Assembly (NCBI GenBank): GCA_041593595.1
Contig: JBFHNV010000284.1
Coordinates: forward strand, 1-6,297
Direction of reading: 5' to 3'
Length of the DNA: 6,297 bases
Source: JBFHNV01 sp041593595
GTDB lineage: Bacteria > Pseudomonadota > Gammaproteobacteria > HK1
Below are positions 1 through 5,860 of this stretch, in pieces (the first letter of the stretch is position 1; each line of letters begins with the position of its first letter). The notes beneath the pieces are model-generated. The model was not told where the DNA came from and did no database searches. It was given only the letters and a program-made list of their open reading frames with translations. Both the position numbers and the translations under genes were made by a program.

Positions 1-10
1 GCAACTCGCC

Positions 11-44
11 GCGGGGCACCGGGAGACCGGTGCCCCGCTTTTTT
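11..44 (+). terminator. Rho-independent terminator of an upstream rightward gene
   Basis: A perfect 12-bp GC-rich stem (11-22 paired with 27-38) closes on a four-base GAGA loop (23-26), a stable GNRA tetraloop. Six T residues (39-44) follow directly. The T-run exists only on the plus strand, so the terminator serves a rightward gene that ends left of the window. That gene converges on the gamma-glutamyltransferase gene, whose stop codon is 20 bp further on. Read from the minus strand, the hairpin has no U-run, so any role in stopping ggt transcription would be weaker. Confidence 0.93.
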
Positions 45-63
45 CTGGCCGGTCGACGTCGAG

Positions 64-2046
64 CTAGTCGTCGTCCCCGCCGCGCCGGTCGCGCCGATCA
101 CCGTCCTCGTCATCGTCGTCGTCCCCGTCGCCCCGGTGGTCCCCGGACAGGGATTCCACGGCGCCGATGCGCCGGCGGTCACCGGCGCCGTACTGGCGCC
201 CGCCCTTGCGGTCGATGGCCACCACCTGGACCGAGCCGATCACGCTGGGGTTGTCCGACAGGCCGTGACCCAGGTCCCTGAGGGCCTCGAGGACGTCCTC
301 GTCGAAACCGGCCTCCCAGGACGGGCGGCCGTTGGCGCTGGTCTGGGAGATGCGCGGCAGGTCCACCGCCTCCTGGATGTTGCGCTCGTGATCGATGAGC
401 CCCATCGTCACGTTGTTCACCGAGTTGATGATGGTGGATCCGCCGGGGGAGCCCAGTGCCACCAGCGGCTTGCGGCCCTTGAAGATGAGGGTGGGCGACA
501 TGCTGCTGCGCGGGCGCTTGAAGGGGGCCGCGTCGTTCGCCCCGGGATTGAAGTTGCTCGGGTCCGGGTTGAACGTGGGCGACGAGTTGAAGTCCGTGAG
601 CTCGTTGTTGAGCAGGAAGCCCCAGCTCGGGACCATCTGCCCCGTGCCCCACCCGGACTCGATGGTGTTGGTGTAGGTGACCACGTTGCCGTGCCGGTCC
701 ACGATGGAGAAGTGGGTGGTGTTGAGCCCCTCCTCGTCGGGCAGCCCGGCCAGGGCCAGCGTCAGCGGCTCGGCATCGAACGCCGCCATCTCGAACGGGC
801 GCGGATCGTCGGCATCCACCAGGGGCTGGCGCGCGTCCGGGTCGATGAGGGCGCTGCGCAGGGCGATGTAGTCGTCGTCCAGCAGGCCTTCGCTCGGCAC
901 GTCCACGAAGTCGTCGTCGCCCATCCACACGGCGCGATCCGCGAACGCGAGGCGCATGGCCTCCACCATGACGTTCAGGGTGCGCGTGGAGCCGAAGCCG
1001 AAGCCCGCGTCCTCGTCGCCCAGGGGGAAGCGCTCGATGAGCTTCAGGATCTGGATCACCGTGAGCCCGCCGGAGGAGGGCGGCGGCATGGACACGATGC
1101 GGAAGCCCCGGTAGTCGCCCTCCACGGGCTTGCGCACCGCCGCCTCGTAGTCGATGAGATCCTGCAGCGTCATGCGCCCGCGCAGCCGCATCTGGTCGAC
1201 GGGGTTGGCCACCGTGCGCGCGTTCTTCTGGGTCTCCACGATGGCGGCCGCGATGGGGCCCGTGTAGAAGGCGTCGGCGCCGGAGTCCGCGATGGCCTGC
1301 AGGGTGGCCGCGAGATCGGGCTGCACCAGGAAGGCACCCTCCGCGAGGGGCACGCCGCCGGGGGCGAACACCGCCCGGGCCGCGTCGTAGACCGGGTTGC
1401 CCACCTCGTTGGACAGCCGTCCGCCCGCGACGGCGCCGGCGATGCTCTCGGCCAGGCGCTCGCTCACGCGGAAGCCCTTCGCCGCCAGGTCGATGGCCGG
1501 GGCCAGGACCTGCGCGAAGGACATGGTGCCCCAGCGATCCAGCGCGAGCTCCAGGCCACGGACCATGCCGGGCACCCCCACGCCGATGCCGCTGGTGGAT
1601 CGGATCGAGAAGGGAAACGCGTTGCCGTTGGAGGCCAGGAACATGTTCGCGTCGCCGGCGGCGGGTGTGCGCTCCCGGGAGTCCACCACCACGGTCTTCT
1701 TCTGCTTGGCCAGGTAGATGATCATGAAGCCGCCGCCGCCGATCCCGGACGACTGGGGCTCCACCACGTTGAGCGCGAAGGCCACGGCGGCTGCCGCGTC
1801 GATGGCGTTGCCGCCGGCCTCGAGGATTGCGCGGCCGGCCCGCGCGGCGGCCGGCTCGCTGGTGGCCACGACCCCGCCGCGCACGCCGGGGATGCCGAGG
1901 GAGACGTCGCCGCGGTCGCGATCGCGGTCGCCGGCCGCGGCGAGCGGCGGGCCGAGGAGGGCGACGGTGGCGGCGGCGGCCGCGGCGACGGCGAGGATCG
2001 CGCGCACGCCGCGCCGTCGGAAGGACTGTCTCTGAGGAGTGCTCAT
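64..2046 (-). CDS. ggt: Gamma-glutamyltransferase (glutathione hydrolase), exported proenzyme
   Basis: This 660-residue Ntn-hydrolase precursor cleaves gamma-glutamyl bonds, for example in glutathione, by hydrolysis or transfer to amino acids and peptides, and probably acts in the periplasm. Residues 1-16 are basic and about 17-38 are hydrophobic and Ala-rich, ending AAA, as in a cleavable signal peptide. The N-TTHFSIVD site at 442-450 marks self-cleavage, with Thr443 as the new N-terminus and nucleophile. Family substrate-binding elements are visible: Arg124 in VVDSRE, NNELTDF at 480-486, RPRSSMSPT at 511-519 and GSPGGS at 532-537. At 660 residues it is longer than the common 560-590. The excess is the export region and a C-terminal tail (about 635-660) made almost entirely of Asp, Arg and Gly. 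The segment matching the E. coli lid loop is rich in Pro and Asn and lacks an evident Tyr444 equivalent. The start at 2046 is chosen because AAGGA lies 8 nt upstream; an in-frame ATG at 2091 lacks support. The gene is divergent from the amidase. Confidence 0.96.
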   Translation of the reverse strand: MSTPQRQSFRRRGVRAILAVAAAAAATVALLGPPLAAAGDRDRDRGDVSLGIPGVRGGVVATSEPAAARAGRAILEAGGNAIDAAAAVAFALNVVEPQSSGIGGGGFMIIYLAKQKKTVVVDSRERTPAAGDANMFLASNGNAFPFSIRSTSGIGVGVPGMVRGLELALDRWGTMSFAQVLAPAIDLAAKGFRVSERLAESIAGAVAGGRLSNEVGNPVYDAARAVFAPGGVPLAEGAFLVQPDLAATLQAIADSGADAFYTGPIAAAIVETQKNARTVANPVDQMRLRGRMTLQDLIDYEAAVRKPVEGDYRGFRIVSMPPPSSGGLTVIQILKLIERFPLGDEDAGFGFGSTRTLNVMVEAMRLAFADRAVWMGDDDFVDVPSEGLLDDDYIALRSALIDPDARQPLVDADDPRPFEMAAFDAEPLTLALAGLPDEEGLNTTHFSIVDRHGNVVTYTNTIESGWGTGQMVPSWGFLLNNELTDFNSSPTFNPDPSNFNPGANDAAPFKRPRSSMSPTLIFKGRKPLVALGSPGGSTIINSVNNVTMGLIDHERNIQEAVDLPRISQTSANGRPSWEAGFDEDVLEALRDLGHGLSDNPSVIGSVQVVAIDRKGGRQYGAGDRRRIGAVESLSGDHRGDGDDDDDEDGDRRDRRGGDDD

Positions 2047-2054
2047 TCCGTTTT

Positions 2055-2059
2055 TCCTT
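2055..2059 (-). promoter_or_regulatory. Ribosome binding site of ggt
   Basis: On the minus strand, AAGGA lies 8 nt before the ATG at 2046. It decides the start, because translation from here begins exactly at a basic-then-hydrophobic signal peptide. The longer in-frame start at 2091 would add 15 Arg-rich residues in front of it. Confidence 0.75.
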
Positions 2060-2152
2060 CTGTTGTGGTGGAGGCGGCGACGGGCCGCCAACGGGGTCCT
2101 GCACGGACGGGTGGGATTCTTGCACGTCTTTCGCGCCCGGTTAGAGAACTAT

Positions 2153-2168
2153 ATTCCCGAGTGGGAAT
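2153..2168. promoter_or_regulatory. Inverted repeat ATTCCC-N4-GGGAAT, candidate operator
   Basis: Perfect 6-bp arms (2153-2158 and 2163-2168) flank GAGT. The repeat abuts the TATAGT box proposed for ggt and overlaps the TATATT box proposed for the amidase. A dimeric regulator bound here could affect both genes. No regulator gene is present in the window, so the identity of the binding protein is unknown. Confidence 0.4.
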
Positions 2169-2295
2169 TGCATTCACGCGGGCGCGTGGCGCCGATTCAG
2201 CGCCCGTACGGCGCCGCCGCGCGGACCGCCGCGGCGCTGCGTGGTGCCCCCGCAGCGCATTGACGTCGCGAGCCGCACCGTCGCAGGCTCTGGCC

Positions 2296-2300
2296 GGAGG
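2296..2300 (+). promoter_or_regulatory. Possible ribosome binding site of the amidase
   Basis: GGAGG lies 15 nt before the ATG at 2316 and 24 nt before the ATG at 2325. Both spacings are longer than the usual 5-10 nt. It is the best Shine-Dalgarno-like sequence near either candidate and favours 2316, but weakly. Confidence 0.35.
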
Positions 2301-2315
2301 CCCGAACGATCCGGG

Positions 2316-3650
2316 ATGCCATCGATGACGACACGCGCCGCCGGCAAGGCGCTGGTGAGGGATCCCGGGCGCGTGCGCGAGCTCGCCGCGGACCTGGCGG
2401 CGGGCCGGATCAGCGCCGAGTCGCTGCTGTTGCGCTGCCTGGATCGCATCGACGGGGTGGACGCCCAGGTGCAGGCCTGGTGCCACGTGGAGGCAGGGCG
2501 CGCGCTGGCGGAGGCCCGGGTGCTGGACGGGGAGGCCCGTGGGGGGCGGCTGCGCGGCCCGCTCCACGGCATCCCCGTGGGCGTCAAGGACGTCATCGAC
2601 GTGGCGGGGCTGCCGACCCGCTGCGGCAGCCCGGCGCTGCGCGAGCGCGCGCCTGCCACCGCGGACGCGGCGGTCGTGGCCACGCTGCGCGCCGCCGGGG
2701 CGCTGGTGCTGGGCAAGGCGCACACCACCGAGTTCGCGTACTTCCATCCCGCGCCCACGCGCAATCCCCACGATCCGGAGCACACCCCCGGTGGGTCCAG
2801 CGCCGGCTCCGCGGCCGCGGTGGCGGCGGGCATGGTGCCCGCGGCCCTGGGGACCCAGACGGTCGCGTCCGTGAGCCGGCCGGCGGCGTACTGCGGTGTC
2901 GCCGCCTACAAGCCGAGCACCGGGCTGCTGTCCACCTTCGGCGTCACGCCGCTCTCGCCCCTGTTCGACACGGTGGGGTTCTTCGGCCGCCGGGTGGCAG
3001 ATGCGGTGGCCCTGTTCGAGCCGGTCTGCCCGGCCCACGCGGCGCCTGCGCGGGCCCGTGACGCCGGCGCCCCGTTGACCGTGGTGCAGCTCGGCGACCC
3101 GGTGCTCGCGGACGTGAGTGACGCGATCCACTCGGCGCTCTCGCAAGCGGCGCGGCGGCTGGTCGACGCCGGGCACCAGGTCGTCCCACGAGACGCCTGC
3201 GTATCCTTCGCCACCCTTCACGAGGCGCAGATGAGCAGCTGCCTGTACGAGATGAGTCGCGTCCACCGGGGCCTGCTGGATCTGCCCGACGGCCAGCTGA
3301 GCGACAAGCTTCGCGATGCGCTGCGCGAAGGTGGCGCGATCCCGGACACCCGCTACCGCGCCGCCATGTCGACGCTGGACGAGGCACGCCGGCGCCTGTT
3401 CGCAGACCTGCGCGACGCCGATGCCGTGCTGTGGCCCGCGGCACCGCAGACCGCGCCCCGTGGGCTTGCCTGGACCGGCGATCCGCGCTTCATCTCGCCG
3501 TGGACCGGGCTGGGCGGGCCGATGGTCACGGTGCCCGCGGGCACCGATCCCGCGGGCCTGCCCATCGGCCTGCTGCTCAACGGGGTGCCAGGCAGCGACC
3601 GCGGGTTCGCCGCCACCGCGACCCGGCTCGCGGCGGCGATGGAGATCTGA
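2316..3650 (+). CDS. Amidase signature (AS) family hydrolase
   Basis: This 444-residue cytoplasmic enzyme has no signal peptide and is predicted to hydrolyse a carboxamide to acid plus amine or ammonia. The amidase signature fold is clear. Lys91 lies in GIPVGVKDVID, cis-Ser161 in PGGSSAGSAAAVAAG (159-172), and nucleophile Ser185 in GTQTVASVSRPAAYCG. The 24-residue spacing between Ser161 and Ser185 matches known family members such as FAAH. The C-terminal GLPIGLLLNG segment is also typical. The usual GG immediately before the nucleophile is Val183-Ala184 here; the backbone amides forming the oxyanion hole would remain, but the side chains are unusual. The start is uncertain: ATG at 2316, ATG at 2325 (441 aa) and GTG at 2241 are in frame. 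The first two fit family N-termini better. The gene is divergent from ggt and converges on the amidohydrolase. It is not GatA-specific, since no gatB or gatC is nearby. The substrate is unknown. Confidence 0.92.
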   Translation: MPSMTTRAAGKALVRDPGRVRELAADLAAGRISAESLLLRCLDRIDGVDAQVQAWCHVEAGRALAEARVLDGEARGGRLRGPLHGIPVGVKDVIDVAGLPTRCGSPALRERAPATADAAVVATLRAAGALVLGKAHTTEFAYFHPAPTRNPHDPEHTPGGSSAGSAAAVAAGMVPAALGTQTVASVSRPAAYCGVAAYKPSTGLLSTFGVTPLSPLFDTVGFFGRRVADAVALFEPVCPAHAAPARARDAGAPLTVVQLGDPVLADVSDAIHSALSQAARRLVDAGHQVVPRDACVSFATLHEAQMSSCLYEMSRVHRGLLDLPDGQLSDKLRDALREGGAIPDTRYRAAMSTLDEARRRLFADLRDADAVLWPAAPQTAPRGLAWTGDPRFISPWTGLGGPMVTVPAGTDPAGLPIGLLLNGVPGSDRGFAATATRLAAAMEI

Positions 3651-3651
3651 C

Positions 3652-3824
3652 GGGCTGTTCCGAAATCCGCCGTATCTCGGCCGCGATTCGGCGCAAGGCA
3701 TGCGTCACCGCGCCCCGCCGTGACCCCGTTCCTGGGGGCTCGGAGGCGGCGTCCCTGTCGCCTACGGACGCGGCGACCCATGCCCTGCTCCTCCGTGGAC
3801 GGTGATCTGGAATTCGGAACGGCC
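3652..3824 (+). mobile_element. Transposase-less (MITE-like) relative of the IS110-family element at the right edge
   Basis: Positions 3739-3824 align without gaps to the minus strand of 6168-6083, the noncoding end of the IS110-family element, with 70 of 86 identities by hand count. At the other side, GGCTGTTCCGAA (3653-3664) is the inverted counterpart of the right terminus GGCCGTTCCGAA (minus strand, 3824-3813; 11 of 12). The two ends thus bound about 173 bp with no transposase coding. Homology stops abruptly at 3824/6083, supporting this as the element edge. The left half (3665-3738) has no match elsewhere in the window and could derive from the unseen left end of the IS. The element starts two bases after the amidase stop and fills most of the gap between convergent genes. 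It could be a non-autonomous element or a decayed remnant. Confidence 0.7.
3741..3766 (+). repeat. Degenerate hairpin conserved with the IS110 right end
   Basis: Arms 3741-3750 and 3757-3766 pair with one mismatch and one G-U wobble around the loop GTCCCT (3751-3756). The equivalent hairpin in the right-edge element (6141-6166) is perfect and carries the identical loop. The structure is therefore largely but not completely preserved in this copy. Confidence 0.6.
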
Positions 3825-3855
3825 GCTCGGCAGCCTGCCGATCCTTCCGTCCCGC

Positions 3856-5088
3856 TCAGGCCGACAGCGTGTCCTTGTAGATCCGGCCGGCCTTCATGAT
3901 CAGCGCCAGGCACTCGTCCGGTCGCTGCAGCACGCCGATGTCGCTGAGGGGGTCGCCGTCCACGGCCAGCAGGTCGGCCCGCGCACCCGGCTCCACCACG
4001 CCGAACTCGCCGTCGCGCTGGAAGGCCTCGGCGGCGGTGCAGGTGGCGCTGCGAATCAGGTCGGCGTTGCCCACGCTTTCGGCGCGGATGGCGAACTCGG
4101 TGAGCTGGTGGCGGTGCATGGACCCCAGCAGGTCGGTGCCGTAGACGAGCCGCACGCCATGACGGCTGGCCATCTCCAGGGCCTTGCCGCCGGCCTCGAG
4201 CACCTCGTAGACCTTGCGCTGCAACGCCTCGGGCATGCCCGCCTCCACGCCCTCCCGGGCGATGGCATGGTAGGTCGCCAGCGTGGGCGTGAGGTACGCG
4301 CCTCGGGCGACGAACTGCTCGCAGGTGGCCTCGTCGATGAGGTTGCCGTGCTCGATGGTGCGCACGCCGCGGCTCAGGAGGCGCTGCACCGCGCGGGCGG
4401 TGTACGCGTGCGCCATGGCGTAGATGTTGGCCGCTTCGGCCTCCTCCACGATGGCGTCGATCTCCTCGCCCGAGAACTGTGTGGAGTCGATGCGATCCGT
4501 CGGCGAGGAGACGCCCCCGGACGCCATGATCTTCAGGTGCGTGGCCCCCTTGCGGACCTCGTCCCGGCACGCGCGGCGAACCTCCGGCACCCCGTCGCAG
4601 ATGCGCCCGAGCCCGGCGCAGCAGAAGCAGCCCTCGAAGCTGTCCTCTCCCGGCCCGCGCATGTCGCCGTGGCCGCCGGTCTGTGACAGCGCCTTGCCGC
4701 AGTAGAGGATCCGGGGCCCTCGCACGTAGCCCTCCTCCACGGCCTGCGCGAGCCCGTGATCGGCGCCGCCCGCGTCGCGCACGGTGGTGAAACCGCGCAT
4801 GAGCATCCCCTCCAGGACGTCGGAGGCGCGGGCGGACACGTAGAACGGCGACCAGCGGCCCAGCAACGCGAAGTTCGGGGTGGCGGCGGTGACGTGCACG
4901 TGACCGTCGCACAGGCCCGGCATCAGGGTGCGCCCGCGGAGATCGATGGTGCGTGCGTCGACCCCGGTGAGGGACGCGTCGGACACCTCGGCGACGTGGC
5001 CGTCCCGGATGAGCACGCTGCGCTCCCCCAGGAGGACACCCTTGCGGGTGTCGAGGACGTTGGCGTGGGTCAGGACGAGGTCGGTCAT
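3856..5088 (-). CDS. Metal-dependent amidohydrolase, COG1228 / Xaa-Pro dipeptidase-like
   Basis: This 410-residue cytoplasmic amidohydrolase-superfamily enzyme has a TIM-barrel metal site. The expected ligands are visible: His63 and His65 in the DGHVHV motif, Lys186 in HLKIMASGG (candidate carbamylated lysine bridging two metals), His227 in AHAYT, His247 in IEHGN and Asp319 in YGTD. The N-terminal 60 and C-terminal about 50 residues, including EPGARADLLAVDGDPL, form the usual small beta-sandwich domain. TGGHGD at 137-142 and SGGVSSPTD at 190-198 are typical of the group related to imidazolonepropionase, whose characterised members include prolidases acting on Xaa-Pro or N-acyl-Pro. An odd feature is the Cys-rich segment GCFCCAGLGRIC at 153-164. 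The start at 5088 is chosen because homologous N-termini begin just before the LVLTHANVLD strand. GGTGA lies 4 nt upstream, a modest RBS. The gene follows the isochorismatase-like gene by 79 bp on the same strand, probably as an operon. The exact substrate is unknown. Confidence 0.92.
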   Translation of the reverse strand: MTDLVLTHANVLDTRKGVLLGERSVLIRDGHVAEVSDASLTGVDARTIDLRGRTLMPGLCDGHVHVTAATPNFALLGRWSPFYVSARASDVLEGMLMRGFTTVRDAGGADHGLAQAVEEGYVRGPRILYCGKALSQTGGHGDMRGPGEDSFEGCFCCAGLGRICDGVPEVRRACRDEVRKGATHLKIMASGGVSSPTDRIDSTQFSGEEIDAIVEEAEAANIYAMAHAYTARAVQRLLSRGVRTIEHGNLIDEATCEQFVARGAYLTPTLATYHAIAREGVEAGMPEALQRKVYEVLEAGGKALEMASRHGVRLVYGTDLLGSMHRHQLTEFAIRAESVGNADLIRSATCTAAEAFQRDGEFGVVEPGARADLLAVDGDPLSDIGVLQRPDECLALIMKAGRIYKDTLSA

Positions 5089-5167
5089 GGCGTCACCGCG
5101 ACGGCAGGGGCAGGCGGCTTGGCCGCGCGGGGGGCCCGGGCGTGTGCCCCGGCCGCCCGCACGACGG

Positions 5168-5803
5168 TCAGGCGGCGTTGCGCCGGCGCCAGTCCTCGAT
5201 GTACTCGATGCAGGCGTCGGCGCTGGAGATGTCCGCGTAGCGTCTCGAGACGTCGCGCAGGTTGTCCCGGTGCGGCCCCTCGTCGTGGTCGCCCACGCAG
5301 TCCTCCGGCACGATGGTGCGGAAGCGGTGGCTGAAGCTGTCGATGACCGAGGCACGGATGCAGCCACTGGTCACGCAGCCCGTGACGATCACGGTATCCA
5401 CCCGCTGCTTGACGAAGTACGAGGCGACAGTGGTGTCGAAGAAGATGGAGGCGGCGGTCTTGCAGATCTTGATGTCGTAGTCGGGATCATAGATGCGCGG
5501 GTCGAGCTCGGTGCACGGATGACCGTGAAGAAAGGTCTCGTGCACGGCCTTGACCTTCCAGTACGGCATCTCGCCCTCGTTCAGGTAGGCGGTGTAGCAG
5601 TTCGCGATCGGCACGCCGCACTCGCGGGCCTTGTCCAGGAGCCGCTGGGTGTTCTGCACCCCGCGCACGATGAGGGGCGCGCCGCCGAGCGCGAACTGAG
5701 GGTCGGTGAAGCCCACCTGGTAGTCCACTACCACGATACCGGGCTTGTGCCCGAATCCGATTGGGACCTGGGCGTAGCTGCGCTTCTCGTAGACGTCCGC
5801 CAT
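5168..5803 (-). CDS. Isochorismatase-family cysteine hydrolase, N-carbamoylsarcosine amidase-like
   Basis: This 211-residue cytoplasmic protein has the alpha/beta isochorismatase-like fold. The catalytic Asp-Lys-Cys set is intact: Asp27 in VVVDYQVGFTD, Lys115 in IKICKTAASIFF and Cys148 in TGCVTSGCIRASVID. An intact Cys marks an amidase-type member, unlike true isochorismatases, which lack it. The long N-terminus, FTDPQFALGG and the SGCIRASVIDSF pattern resemble N-carbamoylsarcosine amidohydrolase and related maleamate-type amidases. This suggests cleavage of a carbamoyl or amide group with release of ammonia, but I cannot separate these substrates by eye. The start at 5803 is supported by GGAG 6 nt upstream and by family length. 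It is the first gene of the probable two-gene operon with the downstream metal-dependent amidohydrolase. Confidence 0.93.
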   Translation of the reverse strand: MADVYEKRSYAQVPIGFGHKPGIVVVDYQVGFTDPQFALGGAPLIVRGVQNTQRLLDKARECGVPIANCYTAYLNEGEMPYWKVKAVHETFLHGHPCTELDPRIYDPDYDIKICKTAASIFFDTTVASYFVKQRVDTVIVTGCVTSGCIRASVIDSFSHRFRTIVPEDCVGDHDEGPHRDNLRDVSRRYADISSADACIEYIEDWRRRNAA

Positions 5804-5810
5804 GGCGCGC

Positions 5811-5814
5811 TCCA
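5811..5814 (-). promoter_or_regulatory. Ribosome binding site of the isochorismatase-like gene
   Basis: GGAG on the minus strand lies 6 nt before the ATG at 5803. This is good spacing and fixes the start of the 211-residue protein. Confidence 0.7.
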
Positions 5815-5832
5815 GTGGATGCCGGGCGTGGG

Positions 5833-5860
5833 ATCATAGCCGACGGGGTGGCGGCTGCAA
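5833..5860 (-). promoter_or_regulatory. Candidate sigma-70-type promoter of the two-gene hydrolase operon
   Basis: On the minus strand, TATGAT (5838-5833, 5 of 6 to the -10 consensus) is preceded, after 16 bp, by TTGCAG (5860-5855; only TTG matches the -35 consensus). A transcript would start near 5826, about 23 nt before the start codon. The TATGAT is one of the few AT-containing hexamers in a very GC-rich region, which raises its value, but the -35 box is poor. Confidence 0.42.

Larger units (their letters stand above)
2047..2315. promoter_or_regulatory. Divergent promoter region between ggt and the amidase
   Basis: This 269-bp gap between two divergent genes must hold both promoters. Its only AT-rich patch is about 2139-2176. 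A TATA-like centre there gives TATAGT on the minus strand (2148-2153, 5 of 6 to the -10 consensus, for ggt). It also gives TATATT on the plus strand (2150-2155, 5 of 6, for the amidase). No convincing -35 box is visible for either at 16-18 bp. The plus-strand TTTCGC at 2129-2134 is only 15 bp from TATATT. The regional position is well supported by gene orientation, but the exact boxes are weak. Confidence 0.4.

Noticed and set aside
2047..2091. Upstream ATG at 2091 as the ggt start
   Set aside because: It would place 15 basic residues before the signal peptide and has no good RBS, whereas the ATG at 2046 has AAGGA 8 nt upstream.
179..2125. A second long minus-strand frame overlapping ggt
   Set aside because: Its Arg-, Gly- and His-rich translation has no motifs; it is a frame-shifted shadow of ggt.
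2154..2166. LysR-type T-N11-A box within the divergent-region palindrome
   Set aside because: The T-N11-A pattern is very permissive and no LysR-type gene is in the window, so the regulator family cannot be assigned.
2241..2315. GTG at 2241 as the amidase start
   Set aside because: The added 25 residues do not resemble amidase N-termini and there is no Shine-Dalgarno sequence; the ATGs at 2316 or 2325 fit better.
136..2328. A long open frame (730 codons) on the plus strand opposite ggt
   Set aside because: It is rich in Arg, His, Gly and Val without domain motifs, lies antisense to a gene with clear family signatures, and is what high GC with strong third-position bias produces.
3651..3738. 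Possible transposase remnant in the left half of the short element
   Set aside because: All three plus-strand frames were read against the visible IS110 C-terminus and none matches. The DNA just left of 3739 aligns to the transposase end at only about half of its positions.
3828..3840. Palindrome CGGCAG-C-CTGCCG as a terminator for the amidase or amidohydrolase
   Set aside because: The stem is short and no U-run follows on either strand; only ATCCTTCC follows on the plus strand.
5089..5167. GC-rich self-complementary stretch in the 79-bp gap of the operon
   Set aside because: G and C runs pair easily at this composition, and there is no U-run or clear unique stem to call a terminator or attenuator.
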